NCBI GenBank assembly: GCA_014189875.1
Contig: BJFP01000003.1
Coordinates: 1 to 43,073, forward strand
Source: Verrucomicrobiota bacterium
Lineage (GTDB): Bacteria; Verrucomicrobiota; Verrucomicrobiia; Chthoniobacterales; Chthoniobacteraceae
DNA length: 43,073 bases
Direction of reading: 5' to 3'
The position numbers were made by a program, and so were the translations under genes. Below, piece by piece: positions 33,579 to 41,919 of the stretch; the first letter of the stretch is position 1; each line of letters opens with the position of its first letter. The notes below the pieces were generated by a model, which was not told the DNA's origin, searched no databases, and saw only the letters and a program-made list of their open reading frames with translations.

Positions 33579-35096
33579 ATGGCTAACACCACCTCCCCGC
33601 GGTTCACGACCACGCAGTGGCTCATCATCATCATCGCCTCGATCGGGTTTCTCTTCGACACCTACGAGCTGCTGATGACCCCGCTGGTCGCCGCGCCGGC
33701 AATCGCGGAGCTGCTGAATGTGCCGCTCAACAACTCGCTCGTGACGGACTGGGTCGGGCGGCTGCTGTGGATTGCCGCGCTGTGCGGCGGCGTATTCGGC
33801 CTGTGCGGCGGCTGGCTGGTGGACAGATTCGGGCGCAAGAGGGTCATGGCGGCGAGCATCTTCATGTACTCGCTGTCGCCATTCTGCGCGGCATACGCGA
33901 CCACGCTGCCGACGTTCATCTTTTTCCGCAGCGCGACCTTCATCGGCGTGTGCGTGGAATTCGTCGCGGCGATCACATGGCTTGCCGAAGTCTTCCCCGA
34001 TAAGAAACAAAGGGAACGCTGGCTCGGCATCACCCAGGCCTTTGCATCGCTCGGCGGTGTCGCGGTCACTGTGGTGAGCATCTGGATTTCCTCGCACGGC
34101 AAGGATCTCCCGCACATGGGCCTTCCGCTCAGCCTCGGCGCGACCGATCCCGGCTCGTGGCGCTATCTGCTGATGACCGGCATCCTCCCGGCCATCCCGA
34201 TCGCCCTGCTGCTGCCATTCGTCCCCGAGAGCCAGGTGTGGAAAGATCGCCGCGCCGCCGGTTCTCTGAAACGTCCGAGTTTCGCCGCGATCTTCGCTCC
34301 GGAACTGCGCCGCGTCACGGTCGTCACGGCCATCCTTTCTGCGTGCGCGTACGGCATCGCATTCGGCGCGCTGCAAGTCACCGTCGCCCGCGTCACGCCC
34401 GGCCTGCCGGAGCTGAAGGATCAGGCAAAGACGCTCGTGCCGCTGCGCAAGGAAGCGGATGCGCTGAACAAGGAACTCAACGACCTCGACCAGAAGCTCG
34501 GCGCCGCAGCCGCAGCTTCGCCGGAGCGCAAGGCAATCGTCGGGAAGATCAAAGAGAACTTCGGCAAGCAGAAGCCCGCCAATGAGAAGGTGAAGAAGAT
34601 GGCCGACACCGTGCAGTTCCGTCAGGAAATGGGCGGGCTCGTCGGGCGAATCCTGCTCGCGATCCTGCTCATCATCGGCATCAGCCGTGTGAAGCTGCTG
34701 AAGGTCTTCCAAGTGCCCGCGCTCGCGGTGCTGCCGCTCACGTACTTCATATTCTTCGAGAAAGGCGGGGAGCTTTTCCTGTGGAGTTATTTCGTCTGCG
34801 GCCTGCTCACCGTCGCGCAATTCAGCTACTTCGGAGAATACCTGCCAAAGGTTTTCCCAATCCATCTGCGGGGCACCGGCGGCAGTTTCGCCACGAATGT
34901 CGGCGGACGCATGATCGGCACCAGCATGGCCTTCGTGAACACCGCATGGCTCGCCCCGCTCATCGCGGGCGGCGCGCAGCTCGTGAAGCCGGCGCACATC
35001 GCACTCGCCGCGGGCTACATCGCCACCGCGATGGCCGTGATCGCCTTCCTAGTCGGATTTTTTCTTCCCGAACCTAAAGCAGAAATAACCGAATGA
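33579..35096 (+). CDS. MFS transporter with long central coiled-coil loop
   Basis: A 505-aa permease of the major facilitator superfamily, sugar-porter-like type. Motif A is GGWLVDRFGRKRVMA in loop 2-3; other marks are FLFDTYELLMTPLVAAP, the FFRSATFIGVCVEFVAAITW helix and VPESQVWKDRRAAG before the middle loop. About twelve membrane segments can be seen. Odd: between helices 7 and 8, residues ~275-350 form an extra hydrophilic Lys/Glu/Ala-rich heptad-like segment (KEADALNKELNDLDQKLG) that standard MFS proteins lack. Last gene of the beta-propeller operon, so it probably imports the product handled by the secreted propellers. The substrate is unknown. Confidence 0.9.
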   Translation: MANTTSPRFTTTQWLIIIIASIGFLFDTYELLMTPLVAAPAIAELLNVPLNNSLVTDWVGRLLWIAALCGGVFGLCGGWLVDRFGRKRVMAASIFMYSLSPFCAAYATTLPTFIFFRSATFIGVCVEFVAAITWLAEVFPDKKQRERWLGITQAFASLGGVAVTVVSIWISSHGKDLPHMGLPLSLGATDPGSWRYLLMTGILPAIPIALLLPFVPESQVWKDRRAAGSLKRPSFAAIFAPELRRVTVVTAILSACAYGIAFGALQVTVARVTPGLPELKDQAKTLVPLRKEADALNKELNDLDQKLGAAAAASPERKAIVGKIKENFGKQKPANEKVKKMADTVQFRQEMGGLVGRILLAILLIIGISRVKLLKVFQVPALAVLPLTYFIFFEKGGELFLWSYFVCGLLTVAQFSYFGEYLPKVFPIHLRGTGGSFATNVGGRMIGTSMAFVNTAWLAPLIAGGAQLVKPAHIALAAGYIATAMAVIAFLVGFFLPEPKAEITE

Positions 35097-35100
35097 ATTT

Positions 35101-35169
35101 AACCGCGAAGCAGCGAAGCGGCGAAGAAGTCAGACGATTGCAACTTCGCTCCTTCGCTTCTTCGCGGTT
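35101..35169. repeat. Imperfect long inverted repeat after the MFS gene
   Basis: Arms at 35101-35126 and 35144-35169 pair almost throughout. The outer 10 bp (aaccgcgaag with cttcgcggtt) are perfect and the inner 16 have about three mismatches. The arms are made of gcgaag-like units. It fills the gap between the MFS and ANL genes. It might stop transcription, but no T-run follows, and it looks like the simple-motif repeats seen elsewhere in the window. Confidence 0.7.
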
Positions 35170-35184
35170 CACCTAAAACGCACC

Positions 35185-36252
35185 ATGACCCAGCAAACAC
35201 CCGAACAAGCCCAAGCAACCCTCGAAACCCATCTCCAGGAAATCCTCGCGTGGCATTTTTCGCCGGAGACCGGCTGCCCGTTCTGGCTCGAATGGGCGTC
35301 GAAGAACTTCGACCCGCGCAAGGAGATCAAGAGCTTCGCCGACATGGTGAAGTTCCCGCATTTCCAGGACGAATGGCTGCGCGACCTCCAGCCCGAAGTC
35401 TGGGTTCCTGCGAAATTCAAAGGCAAACCTTTCAACATTTTCGAGACCGGCGGCACCACCGGCATGCCCAAGCAACGCATCGGCTGGGAGGACTACAAGA
35501 CGGACTACTCCGAGTTTTCCGAGAAAATTTCCGACGAGCATTTCCCGCGCGGCGGCGCGTGGCTGATGATGGGGCCGACCGGTCCGCGGCGTCTGCGTCT
35601 CGCCATCGAGCATCTCGCGCATGTGCGCGGCTCGTCGTGCTACTTTATTGATCTCGATCCGCGCTTCGTGAAGAAGCTGATCACGAACAAGCAGTTCGAC
35701 GTGGCGAAGCAGTACATGGCGCACGTCGTGGATCAGGCGGCGATGATTTTGCAGCACCGGAAAGTGAGCGGCCTCTTCACCACGCCGAAGCTCCTCGAGG
35801 CGCTCGCGGAAAAGGTGGATATCTTCGAGGCTGGCATCCGCGGCTGCTTCTGCGGCGGCACCACGATGCTCCCGCAATACGTGCGCTTCATCGTCGAGGA
35901 AGTGCTGGAAAATCGCGTCGGCTTCTACCCCACCTACGGCAACACGCTCATGGGCCTCGCCGCCAGCGTGCCGCTCACGAAGGAGGACAATTTCTCCATC
36001 ACCTACTACGCCCCGCAACCGCGCGCCGTGCTGCGCGTCGTGGACCCGAACAACACGGAAAAGACCGTGGACTACGACACATGGGGCCGCGTCGAGCTGA
36101 CCACGATGACGAAGGAATTCTTCATGCCGCGCTTCCTCGAGCGCGACGAGGCGCTCCGCCGCAAACCGCGCGCGCCCTACGCATGGGACGGCGTCGCCGA
36201 AGTGCGCCCGTTCGGCGCGATGGAGAAGACGATCGTCGAGGGGGTTTACTGA
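35185..36252 (+). CDS. ANL-superfamily adenylating enzyme (PaaK/acyl-protein synthase-like), lacking C-terminal lid
   Basis: A 355-aa protein with the adenylate-forming core of the ANL superfamily. The phosphate-binding loop is ETGGTTGMPK (87-96). Later motifs are FYPTYGNTLMGLAASVPL, in the place of the aromatic-x-TE motif, and DTWGRVELTTMTKEFFMPRF, in the place of the DxG/hinge region. Relatives such as PaaK are about 430 aa; here the sequence ends soon after the hinge (RDEALRRKPRAPYAWDGVAE), so the mobile C-terminal lid with its catalytic Lys seems absent. It could still adenylate a carboxylate and hand it to a partner, or be a fragment stabilised by selection. Substrate unknown. Uma2 gene follows after 27 bp. 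Confidence 0.78.
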   Translation: MTQQTPEQAQATLETHLQEILAWHFSPETGCPFWLEWASKNFDPRKEIKSFADMVKFPHFQDEWLRDLQPEVWVPAKFKGKPFNIFETGGTTGMPKQRIGWEDYKTDYSEFSEKISDEHFPRGGAWLMMGPTGPRRLRLAIEHLAHVRGSSCYFIDLDPRFVKKLITNKQFDVAKQYMAHVVDQAAMILQHRKVSGLFTTPKLLEALAEKVDIFEAGIRGCFCGGTTMLPQYVRFIVEEVLENRVGFYPTYGNTLMGLAASVPLTKEDNFSITYYAPQPRAVLRVVDPNNTEKTVDYDTWGRVELTTMTKEFFMPRFLERDEALRRKPRAPYAWDGVAEVRPFGAMEKTIVEGVY

Positions 36253-36279
36253 CCGCCTGCGGCGCGCTACCGTCCGCTC

Positions 36280-36846
36280 ATGACTGCTGAACTCGCCGAC
36301 ACCCATTTCATTTCCGTCGAGGAATACCTCGAGGGCGAAGAGCGCGCGGAGCAAAAGCACGAATACCTCGCAGGCGTCGTTTACGCGATGGCCGGTGGAA
36401 CGAAGGAGCACAGCGCGGTTGCCGCGAACTTGATCGGCCTGCTCCATGCCGCACTTCGCGGCCGGCCCTGCCGCCCGTACACGTCAGACCTCAAACTCCG
36501 CATCCGCCTCGCGGATCACACGCGCTTTTATTATCCCGACGCGCAGGTTGTCTGCCGCCCTTCGCCTGCTGGCACGGTTTTCCAAGACGAGCCTGCGGTC
36601 GTCTTCGAGGTCATCAGCGAGAGCACGCGGCGGATTGATGAGCAGGAGAAACGTGCGGCCTATCTCTCAATCCCGACGCTGAACGCCTACGTCCTTATCG
36701 AGCAGGATCATCCCGCCGCCACAGTCTGGAGGCGCACGGAGCACGGCTTCGTACGCGAGGATTACGCGGGCGCGGATGCCGTGGTTCCCTTCGACGACAT
36801 CGGCGTCCGGCTGTCTCTCGCCGATCTCCGCGAGGGTCTCGCATAG
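36280..36846 (+). CDS. Uma2-family (DUF820) nuclease-fold protein
   Basis: A 188-aa protein of the Uma2/DUF820 family, a restriction-endonuclease-like PD-(D/E)xK fold spread in cyanobacteria and Planctomycetes/Verrucomicrobia with no proven role. Marks: VEEYLEGEERAEQKHEYLAG near the start, YYPDAQVVC (D87), VFEVISESTRRIDEQEKRAA (E110, K124) and the ALIEQ-like NAYVLIEQDHP. All core residues are present. It is 27 bp after the ANL gene and 53 bp before the secreted hypothetical gene. Confidence 0.9.
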   Translation: MTAELADTHFISVEEYLEGEERAEQKHEYLAGVVYAMAGGTKEHSAVAANLIGLLHAALRGRPCRPYTSDLKLRIRLADHTRFYYPDAQVVCRPSPAGTVFQDEPAVVFEVISESTRRIDEQEKRAAYLSIPTLNAYVLIEQDHPAATVWRRTEHGFVREDYAGADAVVPFDDIGVRLSLADLREGLA

Positions 36847-36899
36847 ACCGCCGCGCTTGCCCATCGCACTGCCGCGTGCGAGCTTTTCCAATAATCGCC

Positions 36900-37553
36900 A
36901 TGAAACCCCTCGCCATTCTCATCCTCCTCGGCGCAGCAGCCGGCGCCGACGATCTCCTGCCGCAGTCCTTCGCGAAGGATCGCTATGTGAAGACGATCGC
37001 GAAGAGCCCGTTCATCCTTGAGATGAAGGCCGCCGAGCCGGAAGCGCCGAAGGTGAATCCTTTTCAAAATCTCTACCTGCGCGGCGTCGGCAAGGCGGAC
37101 GGCAAGGACTACGTGCTCATCCAGAGCCTGAGCGATAATCACGCGATGAAGCCGTTCATCGCGAACGAGCCGGGCGAAGACGGGATCGTCGTGAAGCTTG
37201 TGCGGTTCGGCAGCAATTTCCGCGAAACAAGAGTGGTGCTCGAAAAGGGGCCGGACACCGGCGAGATCGGGTTCCAGGAGAACACCATCAATTCCCCGCC
37301 GGCCGCACCGAATGCCGGCCGCGGGCGCGCAGGAATGCCCGGTCAGGTTCCGAACACAGGCGTACCGCCGATGCCGATGCCCGTGCAGTTCAATGCAGCA
37401 CGTTCATCGCAACCGCCCGCGCCCGTCACGAATCCCATCCCGCGCCCCGGCGGCAGCGCCATGCCGGCTCCGATGTTCGGGCAGCCTTCGACCGTCCCGC
37501 AGCCGCCGGTGAACATGTCGGTGAAGGGCCGCCCCCGACCGATCGGCAAGTGA
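36900..37553 (+). CDS. Secreted hypothetical protein with proline-rich C-terminus
   Basis: A 217-aa protein with a short signal peptide (MKPLAILILLGAAAGA). A possible small folded region (residues ~20-125) includes VNPFQNLYLRGVGKADGKDY and VVKLVRFGSNFRETRVVLEK. The rest (130-217) is low-complexity, rich in Pro, Met, Gly and Asn, and probably disordered. The family is not recognised. The ATG at 36900 was chosen because it puts the signal at the N-terminus. It is convergent with the DnaJ-like gene 30 bp away. Confidence 0.65.
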   Translation: MKPLAILILLGAAAGADDLLPQSFAKDRYVKTIAKSPFILEMKAAEPEAPKVNPFQNLYLRGVGKADGKDYVLIQSLSDNHAMKPFIANEPGEDGIVVKLVRFGSNFRETRVVLEKGPDTGEIGFQENTINSPPAAPNAGRGRAGMPGQVPNTGVPPMPMPVQFNAARSSQPPAPVTNPIPRPGGSAMPAPMFGQPSTVPQPPVNMSVKGRPRPIGK

Positions 37554-37583
37554 GGGGCGCGGCGGAAGACGGAAGGCTGCTCC

Positions 37584-38471
37584 TCAGCTCCGCCCCGCGA
37601 GCTGTTCCCACAGTGCGCGCTCTTTCTCGCCGAGGCTTGTCGGCAGCAGCACTTTTGCCTCGGCAAAAAAATCGCCGCGCGTGTCTTTTCCCGACGGCAG
37701 GCCGCGGCCTTTGAGGCGGAATTTCTGCCCCGGCTGCGTACCCGCTGGAATCTTCATCTTCACCGTGCCATCCGGCGTCGGCACCTCGACATCGCCGCCG
37801 AGCACGGCGGCCCACACAGGCACCGGCACCGCGCGGATGAGATCGAAGCCGTCGGCGCGGTAGTCCACATGCGGCGCTAGTTTCACGATCAGGTAGAGGT
37901 CGCCACGTTCGCCGCCGCCGATGCCGTCCGCACCGCCGCCCGCGAGCCGGATCTTCTGCCCGGCGCGCACGCCGCGCGGGATGTTCACCGTCACCGTCTC
38001 CGTGCGGCCGCTGCGGTCGAGATTGAATGCCTTGCGCCCGCCCTGCAGCGCTTCCTCGATGTGGACGGGCAGCTCCAGCTCCACATCATTGCCGCGTTGC
38101 GCGAACGAGCCGAAGCCCGCCTTGCGTTTTTTTCCACCGCTGCCGCGGAAGAACGCCTCGAAGAAATCGCTGAATGAGCCGCCGCCGCCCCCGAAATCCA
38201 TCCCGCCGCCCTGCTGCCAGCCCGGCGGCGGACCCTGCCGTCCGGGGCTGTTCCAGTCCGCGCCGAGCTCGTCGTAGCGCTTCCGTTTTTCCGGATCGCT
38301 GAGCACCTCGTTGGCCTCGTTGATCTCCTTGAATTTCGATTCGGCGGTCTTCTTGTCCTTCGCCACGTCGGGGTGATGCTGCCGCGCGAGCTTGCGGAAC
38401 GCCTTGCGAATTTCGTCCTGCGTCGCTGTCTTCGGGACGCCGAGCACTGAGTAGTAATCCTTGAACTGCAC
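37584..38471 (-). CDS. cbpA: DnaJ-type co-chaperone without zinc finger (CbpA-like)
   Basis: A 295-aa type II J-protein that stimulates DnaK ATPase. The J domain spans 1-70 ([23 protein letters not shown] at 33-35, [12 protein letters not shown]). A Gly/Phe-rich linker follows ([20 protein letters not shown]), then the two C-terminal substrate-binding barrels ([79 protein letters not shown]). No CxxCxGxG zinc repeats are present, hence CbpA/DjlA-free type rather than DnaJ proper. Length is typical for CbpA. No chaperone gene is adjacent. Confidence 0.92.
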   Translation of the reverse strand: MQFKDYYSVLGVPKTATQDEIRKAFRKLARQHHPDVAKDKKTAESKFKEINEANEVLSDPEKRKRYDELGADWNSPGRQGPPPGWQQGGGMDFGGGGGSFSDFFEAFFRGSGGKKRKAGFGSFAQRGNDVELELPVHIEEALQGGRKAFNLDRSGRTETVTVNIPRGVRAGQKIRLAGGGADGIGGGERGDLYLIVKLAPHVDYRADGFDLIRAVPVPVWAAVLGGDVEVPTPDGTVKMKIPAGTQPGQKFRLKGRGLPSGKDTRGDFFAEAKVLLPTSLGEKERALWEQLAGRS

Positions 38472-38591
38472 GGGCCGATAAAAGCGGACGCGCCGCGCGA
38501 TTCAACCACGCAGATGCGCCGCGCGAAATTCGATGCGAGACAAACAGGCCGGTGCGCCAACGGCGCGGCCCGCCCGGCCGTACGCAGCACC

Positions 38592-38618
38592 GGCATCCTC
38601 CGCAGTGCGAAGGATGCC
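38592..38618. terminator. Hairpin downstream of the Gfo/Idh/MocA gene
   Basis: An 8-bp perfect stem, ggcatcct (38592-38599) with aggatgcc (38611-38618), lies 39 bp after the stop of the Gfo/Idh/MocA gene and before the DnaJ-like gene. No T-run is present, so a Rho-independent terminator is doubtful. It could also be another palindromic repeat. The remainder of the 185-bp gap shows nothing. Confidence 0.25.
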
Positions 38619-38656
38619 GTGAAGTGGATGCTGCACCGCGTGCGGCGCGGCTGCGA

Positions 38657-40060
38657 TCAGATGCTGTCGGCGCTGTATTCCCAGCCGCTGCGGTACTGCT
38701 TGCGCTTGATGAATGCGTTTGCCGCCTCGTTGTTGCCGACCTTGAGCGACTTCGAATCCCACTCGAGGCGCTTGCCGGGGAAGTGCATCGCGAGGCCGCC
38801 GATGAGCGTGACCTCCGTGAGCGGCACGGAGTAGTCGAAGTGGCCCATCCACGGATCTTCCTTCCCGGCCTTGATGCACTCCGTCCATTCCTGCTGCGGA
38901 TTGCCGGGAGTGCGGCTGCGGGGCAGGCTCTTCGCCGGCGGCTTCGCGAGGAATTCGTCGCGGCGCTTCTCGGGCCAGAGCTGCGGATCCTTCGCCTGGT
39001 CGCTCTTGTTCAAAATCACGCCCTCGCTGCCGATGATCATCCAGCCTCCGGGCGTCACCTGTCCGTTCTTCTTCTCGTCCTTGTAGGCGAATGCCTCGTT
39101 CATGTTCACGCCGCTCGGAAACTCGGGCAGATACGGCGTGTTGTCGGGCTTCTTGCCCTCGTACCAAGTGAGCGCGATCTCGCCGTACTTCGCGCTGTTG
39201 AATTCCATCTTCACGATCGAGCCGGTCGGCCATGCGATGTCCGTGAGGTCATCCACCTGCGAGGCAGTGACGTGGTGCGGAGTCACGAGGCCGAGCGCGA
39301 CACACGGGGCGTCGAGCAGATGGCAGCCCATGTCGCCAAATGCACCCGCGCCGTATTCGAGGAAGCCGCGCCATTTGAAAGGATGGATCGTGGGCGAGTA
39401 CGGTGCGTCGGGTGTGGCGGCGAGCCAGCGCTCCCAGTCCAGCGACTCGGGCGCGGGCTCGGGCTTGATGATGGCGCTCTTGCCCTGCGGCCAGATCGGG
39501 CGGTTCGTCCACACGTGGACTTCCTTCACCTTGCCGATCGCGCCCGCGGCGATCCACTCGGCCACGGTGCGGTTGTCCTCGTAGGTGTGGCCCTGGTTGC
39601 CCATCTGCGTGATGACGCCCTTCTTGCGTGCGCCGAGGTGAAGCTGGCGGTTTTCCCAGAGCGTGTTCGTGAGCGGCTTCTGGATGAAGACATGCTTGCC
39701 GTGATGCAGCGCGTGCATCGCGGCGGGGTAGTGCGCGTGGTCGGGCGTGCTGATGGTGACGGCGTCAATGCCCTTCACCTCGTCGAACATCTTGCGGAAA
39801 TCGGTGAAAATTTTCGCGTTCGGATATTTCGCTGCGGACTTCGCGAGGCGCGTGCGATCCACATCGCAAAGGGCGACGATTTCGTTGTTCGCCGCGACGC
39901 CCGAGAGGTCCGACTCGCCCTTGCCGTCAACGCCGATGCCGGCGATGGCGACCTTCTTCAGCGCGCCCTGCGCGAGGAGGAGATTCGGGAACATGCCGGA
40001 CGCCGTGATGGCGCCGATGCCCGTGATGAAAGAACGACGGGAGGTGCGTGGATAAGTCAT
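38657..40060 (-). CDS. Tat-exported Gfo/Idh/MocA-family oxidoreductase
   Basis: A 467-aa NAD(P)-dependent dehydrogenase-fold protein with a Tat signal (SRRSFITGIGAITASGMFPN, Arg pair 8-9). The Rossmann part reads KKVAIAGIGVDGKGESDLSG, then EIVALCDVD and the conserved GIDAVTISTPDHAHYPAAM. The family EKP motif appears as VFIQKPLTN. The C-terminal half has GFLEYGAGAFGDMGCHLLDA with the conserved GxxxDxxCH-like helix that supplies the catalytic His. Exported versions of this family, common in Verrucomicrobia and Bacteroidetes, act on sugars or glycosides using pre-bound cofactor. The substrate is not evident. Flanked by intergenic repeats on the upstream side (40131-40243). Confidence 0.93.
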   Translation of the reverse strand: MTYPRTSRRSFITGIGAITASGMFPNLLLAQGALKKVAIAGIGVDGKGESDLSGVAANNEIVALCDVDRTRLAKSAAKYPNAKIFTDFRKMFDEVKGIDAVTISTPDHAHYPAAMHALHHGKHVFIQKPLTNTLWENRQLHLGARKKGVITQMGNQGHTYEDNRTVAEWIAAGAIGKVKEVHVWTNRPIWPQGKSAIIKPEPAPESLDWERWLAATPDAPYSPTIHPFKWRGFLEYGAGAFGDMGCHLLDAPCVALGLVTPHHVTASQVDDLTDIAWPTGSIVKMEFNSAKYGEIALTWYEGKKPDNTPYLPEFPSGVNMNEAFAYKDEKKNGQVTPGGWMIIGSEGVILNKSDQAKDPQLWPEKRRDEFLAKPPAKSLPRSRTPGNPQQEWTECIKAGKEDPWMGHFDYSVPLTEVTLIGGLAMHFPGKRLEWDSKSLKVGNNEAANAFIKRKQYRSGWEYSADSI

Positions 40061-40130
40061 GGGTTGGTGTGGAGGTGAATTCGCAAAGCATCATCATCCG
40101 GCGCGGATGGGAAGCTTAGAACACGACGTG

Positions 40131-40243
40131 CGGATCACAGCCGTCCCGGCTGTGATGGCCGGCGGGCGTCCCGCGTGCTGTGGCGCGCAGAGGGGCAGCC
40201 GGGACGGACTGCCTGCCTTCACAGGCGGGACGCCTGTGATCCG
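40131..40243. repeat. Paired inverted palindromes between protease and oxidoreductase genes
   Basis: The 27-bp arms at 40131-40157 and 40217-40243 are reverse complements with three mismatches, placed symmetrically so that each arm keeps its own hairpin: acagcc-gtccc-ggctgt on the left and acaggc-gggac-gcctgt on the right. The compensatory pattern means the stems are conserved while the bases differ. Total span 113 bp, in the 199-bp gap between two minus-strand genes. Confidence 0.82.
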
Positions 40244-40259
40244 CTTCATTCAGCGGTTT

Positions 40260-41627
40260 CTACAGCTTGATGCCGATTTTTTTGAAGCCTTCTCGGATTT
40301 CCTTTTCGAGCGTCGCCGCGTCGCGTCCGTCGAAAAGGATGCTCAGTTTTTCAATGCCGAAAGCCTCGTCACGCTTGGCTGCCGGGAGGGGGATGTTGCT
40401 CGGCCACGAGTAGCTGCCGTCCTTGGCCATCTTCACGAGCGGGTTCTTGAAGAACTTGTCCCACTCGTCGCGCGCCTCGGCGATCGCATCGAGATACTTC
40501 ATGAGGCGCGTGCCTTTTCCGTCCCCGTCGAGGTGGCAGAAAAAATAGACGAGCAAGTAGGACTGGAAATACAGCAGGTGCTGCGAGTGCGAATTTGCCG
40601 AGAGGCTTTCCCAGTTGTCGCGCTTCATCGCGATGTGCTCGCCGAACGGGCGGAACTCCGAGGTGAGCGTGCGGTGCGACGTGGCGTTCGCGATGTATTC
40701 CTTCACGCCGCGCGCGTGCGAACCGGCGAGGAAGCGGCCCGCGTTGTAAGGCAGGCTCTCGGTGTATTCCGCCGAGCCCTCGATGAACCACTTCGGCAGG
40801 AAGGGCAGGAAGTCGTGCATCATCTGGTGCGTCACCTCATGCACGAGCGTGTCGCCGCGGTAGTCCGCCTTTTTGAACCAAGTCTTTCCCTGCAATTGCA
40901 GCCCGAGACTCAGGAACGGGATTCGGAAAATGCGATCCTTTGAAAAATAAACGCCGCCGGAATTCACCGGCCCGCCGTCGGCGAAGTAATCCTCGCGCGT
41001 CACGAAAAGCTTCGCCTGATAGAAGCCGAGATCCGCCGGCGGCGTCGGCGCGATGCCCCACGGCAGCGAGGAGACGAGCGCGCGCGTGGCCTCGAAGGTG
41101 CGCGCGATCTCCTTCATCACGCTCCCCGCGAGCTTGTCCTGCGAGACGAATTCAAACGACTGCGACTTGTAAACGTAGCGGCGCTTCGCAGCGTCCTGTT
41201 CTCCGAGCGTGATCTCGATGGAATTCGGCGGAACCTCGACGGTCGCCGGCCATGCGCGCGCTTTCGCCGCGGGAGTTGCGCCGGGCTTGCCGTGCGTCGC
41301 GACCGGCGGGGCCGCCGGCTTCCCGACATTCGCCGCAGGCGCAGCGGCAGGCGTCGGCGGAAAGGCGGGGATTGCAGCAGCACCGCCGCGGGCCGCCGCC
41401 TGATCGGCAGCCGAGAGGAGATTCAGCGCAAACTTCGAGGTCTGCCCGGTCGCGAGCAGGAGCGTCACATTTTCACCCTCCACGCCGACGAACTTCGCCT
41501 GGAATTTCTGCCCGTTCGCTGCCGTCCACACGCGCATCGCCGCCGCAGGCTGCTGCGCAAACGCGCAGAGTGAAAATGCCACGAGAAGAACGGACACACC
41601 GATGCGACGCACAACCTGGAGGATCAT
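40260..41627 (-). CDS. Secreted SHD1-domain HExxH metalloprotease-like protein
   Basis: A 455-aa exported protein starting at ATG 41627 (signal MILQVVRRIGVSVLLVAFSLCAFA is residues 1-24). Residues ~27-75 are an SHD1-type module (MRVWTAANGQKFQAKFVGVE then NVTLLLATGQTSKFALNLLS), common in Planctomycetes/Verrucomicrobia exported proteins. A Pro/Ala-rich linker follows. The C-terminal domain has a gluzincin-type zinc motif, DTLVHEVTHQMMHDF (about 263) with the downstream helix WFIEGSAEYTESL (about 285) that would supply the third ligand Glu. This resembles DUF1570/peptidase families with HExxH-(x)n-E. A proteolytic role is plausible but not shown. Confidence 0.8.
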   Translation of the reverse strand: MILQVVRRIGVSVLLVAFSLCAFAQQPAAAMRVWTAANGQKFQAKFVGVEGENVTLLLATGQTSKFALNLLSAADQAAARGGAAAIPAFPPTPAAAPAANVGKPAAPPVATHGKPGATPAAKARAWPATVEVPPNSIEITLGEQDAAKRRYVYKSQSFEFVSQDKLAGSVMKEIARTFEATRALVSSLPWGIAPTPPADLGFYQAKLFVTREDYFADGGPVNSGGVYFSKDRIFRIPFLSLGLQLQGKTWFKKADYRGDTLVHEVTHQMMHDFLPFLPKWFIEGSAEYTESLPYNAGRFLAGSHARGVKEYIANATSHRTLTSEFRPFGEHIAMKRDNWESLSANSHSQHLLYFQSYLLVYFFCHLDGDGKGTRLMKYLDAIAEARDEWDKFFKNPLVKMAKDGSYSWPSNIPLPAAKRDEAFGIEKLSILFDGRDAATLEKEIREGFKKIGIKL

Positions 41628-41919
41628 TTCGGAATGGTTGGATATCTGCCGGCGAACAGTCAATCGCACGCGGGGCAGTCACATCAAAAGTGCGCGCGCA
41701 TTCTGAAGGACGAATCACGCAGGCAAGGTGAGCGTGTGACGCAGGAAGGAACGGTCAACCATCGCCGACGGCATGAAGGGCATGCCAACCGCAACGGGAA
41801 TCGAGCGCCCTGTCCGCCGACTGCCAGGGGGGAGTTGGAACTGCGGGCAGGATTGCCCGCGTTACGACACCCTGTCCTTCAACAGACTCCGCCCCGGTGC
41901 CGGAGCCCGCGCGCGCGGT
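41628..41919. other. Intergenic region between permease and protease genes
   Basis: About 290 bp without a credible gene. It contains a perfect 7-bp stem hairpin, gcgggca-ggat-tgcccgc (41843-41860), which may be a single unit of the palindromic repeats seen elsewhere or a weak transcription stop for the permease gene. Nothing else is recognised. Confidence 0.5.

Noticed and set aside
31770-34997. A 1075-codon open frame on the minus strand opposite the beta-propeller and MFS genes
   Set aside because: It is the antisense shadow of two clear genes. Its translation is Arg/Asp/Glu/His-rich with no domain, as expected for the complement of high-GC codons.
38552-40078. A 508-codon plus-strand frame opposite the Gfo/Idh/MocA gene
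   Set aside because: Shadow of a well-supported oxidoreductase; composition dominated by Arg, His, Val and Leu.
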